Counted from the stretch's first letter, positions 1 to 8,851 are shown. The stretch is 64,000 nt of DNA from Desulfohalovibrio reitneri (GCF_000711295.1 NZ_JOMJ01000003.1:819001-883000); one strand, 5' to 3'. Notes: generated by a model from the letters alone, not told the origin. Numbers and translations are program-made.

Positions 1-1
1 G

Positions 2-370
2 ATTCTGGAGTGGCTGGGCAACTTCACCAACGAGGCCATGGAAATATTCCTGGTGCATGGCGAAGCCTCGGCACAGGACACCCTGGCAGAACTCATTCGG
101 GATAGGTTGGGTTTCACCGTGCACGTGCCGGATTATCTGGAGGAAGTCACCCTGGCTCCGGGAGTGGAGCCGGAAGTGCGGGTTCACCCGGAGCAGGCCA
201 GGCCGGGCATCGATTGGGAATATCTGCTCAGCGATACCGAGCGTCTGCTGGCGGAATTCAAAACCCGGATGGAGGACGTGCGGGAAAAGCCCTGGGTTGA
301 CCAGACCGACCTGCGGGACCGCCTGCTGGAGACCAATCGCTCCCTGCTGGAACTCATATCGGAGACCTGA
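2..370 (+). CDS. C-terminal part of a metallo-beta-lactamase-fold (beta-CASP type) RNA-processing hydrolase
   Basis: The frame is open from the window edge, so the N-terminus and catalytic metal site lie outside. About 122 residues are visible. The stretch FLVHGE near residue 18 followed by a short alpha/beta segment resembles the C-terminal RMMBL motif of beta-CASP MBL-fold proteins, where the HGE histidine contributes to the active site. The rest is a charged helical tail. It ends immediately before the GTG of rsmD, so the two are probably co-transcribed. The family call rests on one motif; the exact substrate cannot be told. Confidence 0.6.
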   Translation: MLEWLGNFTNEAMEIFLVHGEASAQDTLAELIRDRLGFTVHVPDYLEEVTLAPGVEPEVRVHPEQARPGIDWEYLLSDTERLLAEFKTRMEDVREKPWVDQTDLRDRLLETNRSLLELISET

Positions 371-940
371 GTGCGCATCACAGGTGGCCGCTTTCGCGGG
401 CGGCGCATTCATACTGGGGAAGGGGAGGGCTACCGCCCGGCAACGGCCAAGGTGCGCGAGGCCTTGTTTTCAATGCTTTCCGCCCGCGGGGTGGACTGGT
501 CGAGCTGCAGGGTGTTGGACGTGTTCGCCGGCAGCGGTTCCCTTGGCCTGGAGGCGGCCAGCCGGGGTGCGCCATTCATCCGATTTGTGGAGCGGGACAA
601 GCGGGCGGCTGGGTTGATCCGCAAGAGCTGCAAGGAACTGGGGCTGCAACCCGGTGACTGGCTCATGAGCCAGGACGAGGCCGCGCGTGTTCTGGCGAAG
701 GGGCCGGACTTGCCGTATGATGTTGCCTTTGTCGATCCGCCCTACGGCCAAAATTTGCTTGCCTCAGCCTTGGCCCAGATTGTGGGCAAGGGGTGGCTGC
801 GTGGCGGGGCTTGGCTGGTTTGCGAAATAAGCGCGGATGAGGATTTGGGCGACCTGCCCGAGGAACTGGGCCCGCCCGAAACAGACAAACGGTACGGACA
901 GACCAGGATTCTGCTATGGCGAACGGACCAAGCTGCGTAG
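371..940 (+). CDS. rsmD: 16S rRNA (guanine(966)-N2)-methyltransferase RsmD
   Basis: Predicted to methylate G966 of 16S rRNA using S-adenosylmethionine. The 189-residue length is typical. The N-terminus MRITGGRFRGR is the family hallmark, the SAM-binding loop FAGSGSLGLE lies at about residues 52-61, and the catalytic DPPYG motif at about 122-126. The GTG start directly abuts the previous stop and has GGAG about 8 nt upstream. The 3' end overlaps coaD by 25 bp, the usual rsmD-coaD pairing in many bacteria. Confidence 0.93.
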   Translation: MRITGGRFRGRRIHTGEGEGYRPATAKVREALFSMLSARGVDWSSCRVLDVFAGSGSLGLEAASRGAPFIRFVERDKRAAGLIRKSCKELGLQPGDWLMSQDEAARVLAKGPDLPYDVAFVDPPYGQNLLASALAQIVGKGWLRGGAWLVCEISADEDLGDLPEELGPPETDKRYGQTRILLWRTDQAA

Positions 941-1437
941 CCGTCTACCCCGGCACCTTCGACCCCCTGACCAACGGACACGTTTCCCTTGTTCGGCGTG
1001 GGCTCACCATTTTCAAAAAGGTTGTCGTGGCTGTGGCCAAGGAATCGAGCAAAAACCCTCTCTTTAACCTGGACGAACGGGTTGAGATGGCCAGGGAGGT
1101 GTTCGCCCGCGACGAGGGGGTGGAGGTGGAGCCGTTCCACGGACTGTTGGTGGACTATGTCTCCAAGCGGGGAGCCAACGTCATACTGCGTGGCATGCGG
1201 GCGGTGTCGGACTTCGAATACGAATTTCAGATGGCGCTCATGAACCGCAAGCTCAACCGCGAGGTCCAGACAGTCTTTCTGATGACCGACTTCAAGTGGA
1301 TGTATCTCAGTTCCACCATAATCAAGCAGACCGCCAGGCTGGACGCCAACATCAAGGGGCTGGTGCCGGACGAGGTCCTGCCTCGAATTTACGCGCGGTA
1401 CGCCGACATGAACCGGCAAGAGGGGGAGGGCTCGTGA
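916..1437 (+). CDS. coaD: Phosphopantetheine adenylyltransferase CoaD
   Basis: Catalyses the penultimate step of coenzyme A synthesis, joining ATP and 4'-phosphopantetheine to give dephospho-CoA. At 173 residues it has the normal length. The nucleotidyltransferase T/HxGH motif appears as TNGH at about residues 19-22 within YPGTFDPLTNGH, and the SST-containing nucleotide-binding loop is at about 133. It overlaps rsmD at its start and miaA at its end (GTGA overlap), so the three genes form one operon. Confidence 0.95.
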   Translation: MANGPSCVAVYPGTFDPLTNGHVSLVRRGLTIFKKVVVAVAKESSKNPLFNLDERVEMAREVFARDEGVEVEPFHGLLVDYVSKRGANVILRGMRAVSDFEYEFQMALMNRKLNREVQTVFLMTDFKWMYLSSTIIKQTARLDANIKGLVPDEVLPRIYARYADMNRQEGEGS

Positions 1438-2351
1438 GCTTGCCTCCATCCGTCTGCCTGCTGGGTCCCACCGGCGCGGGCAAGACCAGTGTTTCCCTGG
1501 CCCTGGCGGAAGAGTTCGGTGGAGCTGTGATCAACATCGACTCCCGGCAGGTCTACCGTGGATTGGAAACGGTCACCGCCCAGCCCAGCTCCGAGGAGCA
1601 GGCCAGTTGCCCGCATCACCTCTTCGGCTTTCTTGATCCGTGCCAAGGTGTCAACGCGGGAGCTTTCACCACCATGGCGGAGCAGGCCATGCTGGAATGC
1701 GCGGAAAACGGGTTGCTCCCACTGTTGACCGGTGGAACCGGCCTATACCTGGACGCGCTGGTCTATGGTTTGGACCCCGTGCCGGACACCCCGGATCTGG
1801 TGCGTCATCAGATTCAAGCGGGTTATGACGCCCTTGGGCCGGAGACAATGTATTCTTTTTTGGAGCAAATCGACCCCGATTACGCGGCCAAGATACACCC
1901 CAACGACCGGCACCGCGTCACCCGCGCTCTGGAAGTCTACGAATCAACCGGCCGTGTCTTTTCCTCCTTCCACACCCGCGATGAGAGCCAGCCCCGTTTC
2001 GATGTCCTGAAGATCGGTCTGGAAGCGGACCTCGACGCGCTCACACCGAAGTTGGAGGAGCGCATCGAGTCCATGGTCCGCGACGGCGCGCTGGACGAGG
2101 TTGACCGTGCCTTCAAGGAGTGCCCGGACGTGAACGCTCCGGGGTTCACAGGCATCGGCGTTCACGAGTGCCTGGAGTACCTTCGCGGGCGTATGGACCT
2201 GGATCAGGCCAAGGCAATGTGGCTCAAGCGTACCAGAGCCTACGCCAAACGGCAGATGACCTGGTTCCGCAAGGAGCAAGACATGCGCTGGGTGGACCCG
2301 GCGCGGCCGGAGCAGGCGGTGGCCCTGGTCAGGGAGTGGCTGAACCGCTGA
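1434..2351 (+). CDS. miaA: tRNA dimethylallyltransferase MiaA
   Basis: Transfers dimethylallyl to A37 of tRNAs reading UNN codons. From the GTG at 1434 the protein has 305 residues, the usual size. The P-loop GPTGAGKTS lies at about residues 11-19 and the substrate-binding DSRQVYRGLE about 25 residues later. The start was chosen because the GTG overlaps the coaD stop as GTGA and an AGGGGGAGGG ribosome-binding site precedes it. The longer open frame reaching back to 1296 is only overlap with coaD. It converges with and overlaps the next minus-strand gene by 23 bp. Confidence 0.93.
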   Translation: MSLPPSVCLLGPTGAGKTSVSLALAEEFGGAVINIDSRQVYRGLETVTAQPSSEEQASCPHHLFGFLDPCQGVNAGAFTTMAEQAMLECAENGLLPLLTGGTGLYLDALVYGLDPVPDTPDLVRHQIQAGYDALGPETMYSFLEQIDPDYAAKIHPNDRHRVTRALEVYESTGRVFSSFHTRDESQPRFDVLKIGLEADLDALTPKLEERIESMVRDGALDEVDRAFKECPDVNAPGFTGIGVHECLEYLRGRMDLDQAKAMWLKRTRAYAKRQMTWFRKEQDMRWVDPARPEQAVALVREWLNR

Positions 2352-2751
2352 GGCCGGAGGCCGCCTCGTCCAACAGGTCCATGGCCTGTTCCACTTTGGC
2401 CTGGAAATCCCCTTCCATCTGGCCGGCCATGGCCGCCATTCCCGCTTTCATCTGCTCGATCTGCTGCATCATGATGCGGGTGCGGACTTCTTCCGGCAGG
2501 TTGGCGACCTGATCCAGCCTTGCGTCGAATGTGGCCATCTGTTGCTCGAAGCCGGTCAGCCGCTGCTGCAAGGTTGCTGTCTGTTCTTCCAGCCCGGATG
2601 TGTCACTGCGGGCGGTAAAGAATACGGCCCCGGCCGCGGCCAGGGCCACGAAGGAAAGAAGAAGAGCGGCCACAGCCATGTCCTTGGCTGAGCGCGCGAA
2701 GCTCAGGTCCAGGTACGGCGTGGCCCGGTCCTCGGTGTTTTGGGCTTCCAT
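2329..2751 (-). CDS. Small membrane protein with coiled-coil domain, unknown function
   Basis: 140 residues. A short N-terminal cytoplasmic segment is followed by one hydrophobic helix at about residues 27-47, then a Gln/Glu/Met-rich stretch (about 50-130) predicted to be a coiled coil. No catalytic motif is visible. The start is supported by GGGGAGG about 7 nt upstream of the ATG. It converges on miaA and overlaps its 3' end. I do not recognise a named family. Confidence 0.7.
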   Translation of the reverse strand: MEAQNTEDRATPYLDLSFARSAKDMAVAALLLSFVALAAAGAVFFTARSDTSGLEEQTATLQQRLTGFEQQMATFDARLDQVANLPEEVRTRIMMQQIEQMKAGMAAMAGQMEGDFQAKVEQAMDLLDEAASGLSGSATP

Positions 2752-2834
2752 GGTATCCTCCCCTAGATGTGGATTAGCGGGTTATCCCACTTTCGCATCA
2801 TGCTCGGGGGGAGGAGGGAAGTCAAATCGGAAAA

Positions 2835-3446
2835 TCACTCCAGCTGCTTGATGAGGTCCCGCACCGGCGTGCCATTGGGTGCTCTGGCGTCGGGATCCAT
2901 TCGAACCAACTCACGCCAGGAGTCCAGGCCTTCTTCCTTACGGTTGAGGTCGTGGATGAGCACCACACCCTTGTTCAGTCGGGCGATGCGGTGGTCAGGG
3001 TTGAGTTCGATGGCCGTGTTGAAGGCGTCGATGGCTTTCTTGTGCTGGTGCGTCCGGCGGTACATGACCCCCAGGTCAGTCCAGACGTCGGGCTGCTCGT
3101 GCAGGATGTTCAGGGACGTCTCGTAGGCGTCCACGGCGCGTTTGTATTGGCCGTGGTCAAAGGCGAAGTGCCCCAACGTGTTCCACGCCTGATGGTCCTT
3201 GGGGTTCTTTGCCGCGTCCATTTCGAGTTCAAGGAAGCGTTGGCGTTCGCCTTCGCTCAACCCCTGCTGCCCTGTCTGGCGCGGTTGTTGCCGCTGCTGC
3301 TGGTGTTGAGCCGTCTGTTGTCCGCTGTGCGGTTGTGGCTTCTTGTACACGCTCGCCCCGACCACGCCCACGACAAAACCGACAACAAGGCAGAGGAAGG
3401 CGGTGACGTAGAGGGTATTCCGGCTGACCGGGTTACTTTCACTCAT
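2835..3446 (-). CDS. Membrane-anchored TPR protein
   Basis: 203 residues from the ATG at 3446, chosen for the AGGAG 9-13 nt upstream; an upstream ATG exists but lacks a site. An N-terminal transmembrane helix (about residues 12-32) is followed by a Gln/His-rich linker and then three or four tetratricopeptide repeats, recognisable by patterns such as AWNTLGHFAFDHGQY and PDVWTDLGVMYRR. The TPR domain probably faces the periplasm and mediates protein contacts. It resembles the TPR half of cytochrome c biogenesis factor CcmI-like proteins, but that name is not justified here. Confidence 0.72.
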   Translation of the reverse strand: MSESNPVSRNTLYVTAFLCLVVGFVVGVVGASVYKKPQPHSGQQTAQHQQQRQQPRQTGQQGLSEGERQRFLELEMDAAKNPKDHQAWNTLGHFAFDHGQYKRAVDAYETSLNILHEQPDVWTDLGVMYRRTHQHKKAIDAFNTAIELNPDHRIARLNKGVVLIHDLNRKEEGLDSWRELVRMDPDARAPNGTPVRDLIKQLE

Positions 3447-3519
3447 GAACCATACTCCTTTGATATGAAATGCGTTCCATCTATCGGAAAGACTCGTGTG
3501 GAGCAACCATGGAAATCAA

Positions 3520-3555
3520 CGAGCCCGCCTCATCAAAAGGGATGAGGCGGGCTCG
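3520..3555 (-). terminator. Intrinsic terminator-like hairpin after echF
   Basis: A perfect 15-bp inverted repeat (arm CGAGCCCGCCTCATC) with a 6-nt loop lies 27 bp past the echF stop. In the minus direction the stem is followed by a weakly T-rich stretch. It most likely ends the ech operon transcript. Confidence 0.75.
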
Positions 3556-3582
3556 CGGATAACGGGCTGGCAAGGCGGCGGA

Positions 3583-4164
3583 TCAGGATTTGGACTCGCC
3601 GGACTTGGCCTTGGAGCCCTTGGCTGTGGTCGTTTTTTTTGCGGTGGACTTTTTTGCGGCCGCTTTATTGGGCTCGGTACTCTCCTTGGAGTGAGTTTTC
3701 TTCGAGGCCGTTTTTCCGGAAGCCTTCGTTTCCGAAGCTTTGCCGCTTTCCTTTCCAGTGGCGTCCTTGTCCTTGGCTTCGGCCTTGGAGTCTGTGTCGT
3801 CCTTGGCGGCGGCCTTCTTTTTGGGTTTGGGCGGTGTACCCTGCATGGTGATCATCTCACGCCGCCGAGACACGGGCCGCCAGGCGGTCTTCATGTGCAA
3901 GCAGTTTGTGGGGCATGTTTCCACGCAGATGCCGCAGAAAACGCAAGCGAAGGGATCGCAGACCCAGGTGCCCGCCTGCTTGTCCACGGTGATGCACTGG
4001 GAGGGGCACTTTATCTGGCAACTCTTGCAGAAGATGCAGTGCTCGATGTCGTTGTAGAGCTCGCCCCGGGACCCTTCGAAGTCCGCCCGCCGGACCACTG
4101 GGTACATGCGGGTGGAGCTTTTGCGAAAGAGGTTGCGGAGCACGTTGGAGGTCATGAAAGCCAT
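3583..4164 (-). CDS. echF: Ech hydrogenase ferredoxin subunit EchF with an unusual basic tail
   Basis: The 2x[4Fe-4S] electron-transfer subunit (NuoI-like) of the membrane-bound Ech [NiFe]-hydrogenase. Two CxxCxxCxxxC cluster motifs are visible, with cysteines at about 43/46/49/53 and 74/77/80/84. From about residue 108 to the end (193) the protein turns into a low-complexity Lys/Ala/Ser/Thr tail that resembles histone H1/AlgP-type sequences and is absent from ordinary EchF. The ATG has GGGAGG directly upstream and lies 10 bp after the echE stop. Last gene of the operon. Confidence 0.9.
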   Translation of the reverse strand: MAFMTSNVLRNLFRKSSTRMYPVVRRADFEGSRGELYNDIEHCIFCKSCQIKCPSQCITVDKQAGTWVCDPFACVFCGICVETCPTNCLHMKTAWRPVSRRREMITMQGTPPKPKKKAAAKDDTDSKAEAKDKDATGKESGKASETKASGKTASKKTHSKESTEPNKAAAKKSTAKKTTTAKGSKAKSGESKS

Positions 4165-4174
4165 GGGTTCCTCC

Positions 4175-5251
4175 CTAGCGTTCGGTGCAACTGATGCACG
4201 GGTCGATGGAAAGGACGACCACCGGCACGTCGGCCAGCTCCACTCCGGGGAGCATGGCCAGAAGCGGGGGGACGTTGGCGAAGGTGGGCGTGCGGATGCG
4301 GAGCCGCTCCAGGTGTTTCTTGCCGTTGGCCTTGAAGTAGTAGAGCAATTCGCCGCGCGGCTGCTCCACGCGGATTGTGCTTTCGCCTTCCGGGTTGCCC
4401 TTGACCTTGGTGCGGGTTTCGCCGTCGGGCATGCGGGATATGGCTTGGCGCACGAGGTCGATGGACTGCAGTGTCTCTCGGAAGCGCACTCTGCCGCGGG
4501 CGTACGAGTCGCCGGAGGTCTCTACGACAGGCTCGAAGTCAAGGTCGGAGAAAGCCTCGTAGCCAAGCTGGCGCATGTCCTGGGCCACTCCGCTGCCGCG
4601 CAGGGTGGGGCCGGCGGCCCCCAGTTCGTAAGCCTGATCACGTGTCATTACGCCAACTTCCTTGGTGCGCTTGCACACGGTGTAGTCGTTGAGCATGGTC
4701 TTTTGCAGTTGCTTGACCTCGCTCTCCACCGTGTCCAATTCGCTCAGAATCCAGTTGCACTGTTCGGGCGTGAGGTCGGCTCGGGTGCCGCCCACCACAT
4801 TGACCGAGACGATGACCCGGTTGCCTGTGGTGGCCTCGTTGATGTCCATGACCCGCTCGCGGATGCGCCAGAATTGCATGAAGACCGACTCGAAACCGAA
4901 GGCGTCGGCGAAGAGGCCGAGCCAGAGCAGGTGGGAGTGGATACGGTGCAACTCCGACCAGATGGTGCGGAGGTACTTGGCGCGGGGCGGCACTTCCACG
5001 TCCATCATTTCCTCGATGCCCTGGCAGTAACACATGGCGTGGATCTTGGAACAGATGCCGCAGACCCGCTCGCAGATCTGGATCATCTGGTGGTAGTCGC
5101 GGATGTCGCAGAGCTTCTCCAGTCCGCGGTGGACGAAGCCGAGCTGCGGCAAGGCCTCCTGGACGATTTCGTCCTCCACCACCAGCTTGAGGTGGAGCGG
5201 TTCGGGCAGCACCGGGTGCTGCGGTCCGAAGGGGATGACGGTTCGGGACAT
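4175..5251 (-). CDS. echE: Ech hydrogenase large catalytic subunit EchE
   Basis: Catalytic [NiFe] subunit of a group 4 membrane-bound hydrogenase (NuoD-like). At 358 residues it has the expected short Ech length. The N-terminal nickel ligands lie in ERVCGICSKIH (Cys64, Cys67) and the C-terminal pair in DPCISCTER (Cys352, Cys355), which ends the protein; both pairs are intact, so an active NiFe site is expected. Unlike many hydrogenases, no C-terminal extension for protease maturation follows the DPC motif, as in other Ech enzymes. Confidence 0.93.
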   Translation of the reverse strand: MSRTVIPFGPQHPVLPEPLHLKLVVEDEIVQEALPQLGFVHRGLEKLCDIRDYHQMIQICERVCGICSKIHAMCYCQGIEEMMDVEVPPRAKYLRTIWSELHRIHSHLLWLGLFADAFGFESVFMQFWRIRERVMDINEATTGNRVIVSVNVVGGTRADLTPEQCNWILSELDTVESEVKQLQKTMLNDYTVCKRTKEVGVMTRDQAYELGAAGPTLRGSGVAQDMRQLGYEAFSDLDFEPVVETSGDSYARGRVRFRETLQSIDLVRQAISRMPDGETRTKVKGNPEGESTIRVEQPRGELLYYFKANGKKHLERLRIRTPTFANVPPLLAMLPGVELADVPVVVLSIDPCISCTER

Positions 5252-5270
5252 ATCGGATTCCCTCGCAGGG

Positions 5271-5633
5271 CTATTGTTTGCTCACGGAGTAGCGGCAGAA
5301 CGGCGTGGCCTTGACCTCTTCCTCCAGGTAGAGGGCGCCGTTGAAGTCCAGCGGCAGGTCCTCGAAGCAGACGCCGAAATGGTCCTTGGCCTCGTTTTCC
5401 ACCAGCACGGCCATGAAGAGGACCGGGGTCAGGCTGGGCACGGGCTCCGTTTTGGGAGTCCGGAGCCTGAGGTGGGTCATCTCCAGATCCTTGTCGAAGT
5501 GGTAGATGAGTTCGAAGGTCTCCTCGTCCAGTTCCAGGCAGGTCATTGTCACCATGCGGTGTCCGGCCTCCTTGAGGCGCAGGGCCTCGGAAACCAGGTT
5601 GTCCTTGGTGACTTCGATGATCTCTCCCTTCAT
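5271..5633 (-). CDS. echD: Ech hydrogenase subunit EchD
   Basis: NuoC-like soluble subunit of the Ech hydrogenase, 120 residues from the ATG at 5633. An open frame reaches further upstream but only by overlapping echC. The sequence shows the NuoC-type core with a strand-rich LIYHFDKDLEMTHLRL region and a DHFGVCFEDLP motif near residue 85, related to the signature of the 30-kDa subunit of complex I. It sits between echC and echE, in the standard order. Confidence 0.85.
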   Translation of the reverse strand: MKGEIIEVTKDNLVSEALRLKEAGHRMVTMTCLELDEETFELIYHFDKDLEMTHLRLRTPKTEPVPSLTPVLFMAVLVENEAKDHFGVCFEDLPLDFNGALYLEEEVKATPFCRYSVSKQ

Positions 5634-5644
5634 ATGATTCTCCG

Positions 5645-6094
5645 CTACACGGCTTGCTGTTGCAGTTCGGCCAGCTTGGCCAGTCCTTCGACAACGCCGT
5701 CGATGATGGCTTCGGGCTTGGGCGGGCATCCGGGGACGTACACGTCCACCGGGATAATCTTGTCCACCCCGCCGACAACGTTTGGAGCCTCGCGGAATAC
5801 GCCGCCGGACAGGCCGCAGGCACCGATGGCCACGACCAGCTTGGGGTCGGGCATCTGCTCGTAGAGGTTCCGCAGCACGTGCTGGTTGCGGTAGTTCACC
5901 GTTCCGGTCACCAGCAGCACGTCGGCGTGCTTGGGGTTGCCCACGTTGATGATGCCGAAGCGCTCCACGTCGTAGACCGGGGTGAGCACGGCCAGGGTCT
6001 CGATGTCGCAGCCGTTGCAGGAGCCGCAGTCGAAATGCATGGCCCAGGGCGACTTGAGACGGGACTTCTTGATGAATTCAGTAATGGCGTTCAT
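5645..6094 (-). CDS. echC: Ech hydrogenase small subunit EchC
   Basis: NuoB-like subunit carrying the proximal [4Fe-4S] cluster next to the NiFe site. Length from the ATG at 6094 is 149 residues. Cluster ligands are visible in FDCGSCNGCDIE (Cys23, Cys26, Cys29), IGACGLSGG and VPGCPPKPE. The start lies just after the echB stop. The cysteine pattern is that of the group 4 hydrogenase small subunit rather than of periplasmic uptake hydrogenases. Confidence 0.92.
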   Translation of the reverse strand: MNAITEFIKKSRLKSPWAMHFDCGSCNGCDIETLAVLTPVYDVERFGIINVGNPKHADVLLVTGTVNYRNQHVLRNLYEQMPDPKLVVAIGACGLSGGVFREAPNVVGGVDKIIPVDVYVPGCPPKPEAIIDGVVEGLAKLAELQQQAV

Positions 6095-6098
6095 CGGG

Positions 6099-6947
6099 CT
6101 ACCCCACGTAGATCCAGACAAGGTTGACGACGCACATGGCCAGGCCCACACCCCACACGTAGCCCAGCATCCAGCGCCAGGTCATGCGGGCGGTAACGTT
6201 GTCCACCAGAAGCTCGGCGAAGTAGGTCAGCGCGAGCAGGATGGCCATGCCGATGATGGAGGTGTGCCAGAACAGGGCGCACAGGCCCAGGATGAGTACG
6301 GTTTCGTACCAGTGGGCGATCTCCACCAGAGCCAGGTGCGGGCCGGAGTACTCGGTCAGGACTCCCTTCACGATCTCCTGGTGCCCGTGGTGGGAGGTGG
6401 AGAAGTCGAAGGGGGATTTTCGGAGTTTGATGGTCAGGGCGTAGGTCAAGACCAGATACAGCAGGGGGAGTTGCAGCAGCATGGGCTGCGACTGCTCGAA
6501 GATCGCTGTGACCTTGAAGGAGCCCGTGGTCAGGAATATGCCGATGAAGACCAGAATGATGAGCGGCTCGTAGGTCAGTACCTGGATGAGTTCGCGGTGC
6601 GCGCCCACTTGGGAGTATGGGGACGGGGCGGAGAGGCCGCCCATGACCAGGAATACCGCGCCTACTGCCTGGACGAAGAAGATAAGCAGCAGGTCGGCGC
6701 CGACGAAGATCAGCACCACGGAGATGGCCGCGGCCGCCGCGTACAGGTAAGCGCAGAACACCTGCCAGACATTGACGATGCTGGGGCTTTTGCCGAACAG
6801 CTTGGCCACGTCGTAGAAGGGCTGGAGAATGGGCGGGCCGTAACGGGACTGCAGGCGGGCGGTGATCTTGCGGTCCACGCCCGCGATGAGTCCCCCGGCC
6901 AGCGGAGCCAGCACAAGTCCGGCCAGAATGAGCAGGAAGTCAACCAT
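6099..6947 (-). CDS. echB: Ech hydrogenase membrane subunit EchB
   Basis: NuoH/HycD-type integral membrane subunit linking the hydrogenase arm to the ion-translocating module. It has 282 residues with about eight hydrophobic helices and the conserved charged loop DRKITARLQSRYGPP near residues 24-38, typical of NuoH-family proteins at the quinone/ferredoxin interface. Its start overlaps the echA stop (TAATG), so translation is coupled. Confidence 0.93.
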   Translation of the reverse strand: MVDFLLILAGLVLAPLAGGLIAGVDRKITARLQSRYGPPILQPFYDVAKLFGKSPSIVNVWQVFCAYLYAAAAAISVVLIFVGADLLLIFFVQAVGAVFLVMGGLSAPSPYSQVGAHRELIQVLTYEPLIILVFIGIFLTTGSFKVTAIFEQSQPMLLQLPLLYLVLTYALTIKLRKSPFDFSTSHHGHQEIVKGVLTEYSGPHLALVEIAHWYETVLILGLCALFWHTSIIGMAILLALTYFAELLVDNVTARMTWRWMLGYVWGVGLAMCVVNLVWIYVG

Positions 6948-8851
6948 TACAGCGCGCCTCCTATCATGAGCGCCAGCAGCATGGCTGCGCCGATGTTGAT
7001 CCAGAAGGTGAGCCGGTCTTCACCGAACACGGACGCCAGGTAGTAGTTGCCCGCGCTCATTTTCACCGGCAGGCCCATTGGGCCCTTGAACCCGGAGGAA
7101 TCGTCGAGCTGCACGCCGGACATGTATGGCGGGCTGAGTTCCCTGGACCGGGCCTTGAGCACAGCGCGCAAGCCGATGAGGAAGGCGATGCCAAGGGCCA
7201 GGAAGAGCGGGTAGACCGCGAAGGCGCCCACGGGGCTGTCCAGGGTTCCACCGACGACCTGGTAGGGTGTGGCGGTGAGATCCGGCAAAACCAGGTTGGT
7301 GTAGAGAACCGGTGCCAGCAGGCTGAGCACAACCGCGCCGCCCGCTAGCAGCACAAGGGAGAGGCCGTTGGCGAATCCCAGGGTGCTGGGCATGGGCTTG
7401 GCCTTGTAGGGCGCACTCATAAGGTTTCCGGCCCAGCGGGCGTAGATGAAGACAGTCAGGGCGCTGCCCAGGGCCAGCAGTACGATCACCACCAGGTTGC
7501 CGGCGGCGGCCTCGATGGCCATCCACTTGGAGAGCAGCACGCCGAAGGGCGGCAGCATCATGGTCAGGATGCCAATAATGGTGATCATCGCGGCGCGGGG
7601 CATGGCCGCTGACAGGCCGCGCATGTCCTCGATGTCGCGGGAGTGGATGTGCTGCTCGATGTGGCCCACGCAGCAGAAGAGCAGGCCCTTGGAAGCGGCG
7701 TGGAAAATGAGCAGCAGCACCCCGGCGGTGATGGCCTGCGGCGTGTTGATGCCCGCGCATGCGATGATCAGGCCGAGGTTGGAGATGGTTGAGTAGGCCA
7801 GGATCTTCTTGGCGTTGGACTGCCCCACTGCCAGCGCGGCCGCTGCCACGAATGTGAACGCGCCGATGACTGCCACCGAGTCGGACAGGAAGGTGCCCGC
7901 GAAGGCCGGGGCGAAGCGGAGCACCAGGTAGACGCCCGCCTTGACCATGGTGGAGGAGTGGAGCAGAGCCGAAGTTGGCGTGGGGGCCACCATGGCTCCC
8001 AGTAGCCAGCTCTGGAAGGGCATCTGGGCCGCCTTGGTGAAGCCGGCCAGGCAGAAGAATGCCATCGGCACGAGCATGGCTCCAGCCATGCTGCCGGACG
8101 TCACCAGAGCCTGGATGGACAGAGTGCCGGCCGCGGCGTAGCTCCAGACCATGGCCAGGACGAAGGCGGCTCCGCCCACGCCGTTGAGCAGCAGGGCCCG
8201 CTTGGCGCTTGCCCAGGCCTCGTCCGTGTCGTCATGGGCGATGAGCAGGAAGGAGCACAGCGTGGTGACCTCGAAGAAGAAGTAGAAGAAGGTCAGGTCG
8301 TTGGCCAGCACCAGCCCGTTCATGGCTCCCAGGAAAAGGATGAGGAACATGAAAAAGCGGGGCTGCCGGGTTTGTTTGAGACCCAGGTGCTTCTCGTGCT
8401 CGCGCATGTAGGGCAGGGCGTAGATGCAGATAAGGCCGCCCACCAGGGAGATGACGAGCACCATGATCAGGGACAGGTTGTCCGCGAAGAAGGTGGGGAA
8501 CTTCGCTCCATGATCCACCATCCCAAACTCCAGGACCGCAAGCATGATGACCTGGAACGCGGTCAGCAGTTTGATGAGCAGGCTATCCAGCTTAAATGCG
8601 TAATACAGAATGAGGAAAAGGAGAGCGAAGTCCGCCAGGGCGATCAGCCCGCGTACGGGGATGAAGCCGAGGAGGTCTCCGGGGTGGGCGGCGAATTCGC
8701 CGTGTCCCAGCAGGCTCAAGGAACAGGCCGCGGTCAGGACCACGGTGGCCGCGACCAGGCCCGATCGCAGCGCCCCTCCGGGGGCCAGGCGGATGGCGAG
8801 TCCCGCCAGGAAGGGCAAGACGATGAGCAGAAAGAGCAGGCTTTCCAGCAT
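6947..8851 (-). CDS. echA: Ech hydrogenase proton-translocating membrane subunit EchA
   Basis: NuoL/HyfB/Mrp-antiporter-like subunit thought to pump H+ or Na+ when ferredoxin is oxidised. 634 residues, almost entirely hydrophobic with about 14-16 helices. The core proton-conducting motif is visible as the TKAAQMPFQSWLLGAM segment followed by PTPTSALLHSSTMVKAGVYL, including the conserved lysines. First gene of the operon. A GAGG element precedes the ATG at 8851. In sulfate reducers this enzyme couples ferredoxin and H2 to the membrane potential. Confidence 0.93.
   Translation of the reverse strand: MLESLLFLLIVLPFLAGLAIRLAPGGALRSGLVAATVVLTAACSLSLLGHGEFAAHPGDLLGFIPVRGLIALADFALLFLILYYAFKLDSLLIKLLTAFQVIMLAVLEFGMVDHGAKFPTFFADNLSLIMVLVISLVGGLICIYALPYMREHEKHLGLKQTRQPRFFMFLILFLGAMNGLVLANDLTFFYFFFEVTTLCSFLLIAHDDTDEAWASAKRALLLNGVGGAAFVLAMVWSYAAAGTLSIQALVTSGSMAGAMLVPMAFFCLAGFTKAAQMPFQSWLLGAMVAPTPTSALLHSSTMVKAGVYLVLRFAPAFAGTFLSDSVAVIGAFTFVAAAALAVGQSNAKKILAYSTISNLGLIIACAGINTPQAITAGVLLLIFHAASKGLLFCCVGHIEQHIHSRDIEDMRGLSAAMPRAAMITIIGILTMMLPPFGVLLSKWMAIEAAAGNLVVIVLLALGSALTVFIYARWAGNLMSAPYKAKPMPSTLGFANGLSLVLLAGGAVVLSLLAPVLYTNLVLPDLTATPYQVVGGTLDSPVGAFAVYPLFLALGIAFLIGLRAVLKARSRELSPPYMSGVQLDDSSGFKGPMGLPVKMSAGNYYLASVFGEDRLTFWINIGAAMLLALMIGGAL

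Noticed and set aside
4106-5314. A 402-codon frame on the plus strand opposite echE
   Set aside because: Antisense shadow of a GC-rich gene; His/Val/Gly-rich composition and no family resemblance. The echE strand carries all NiFe ligands.
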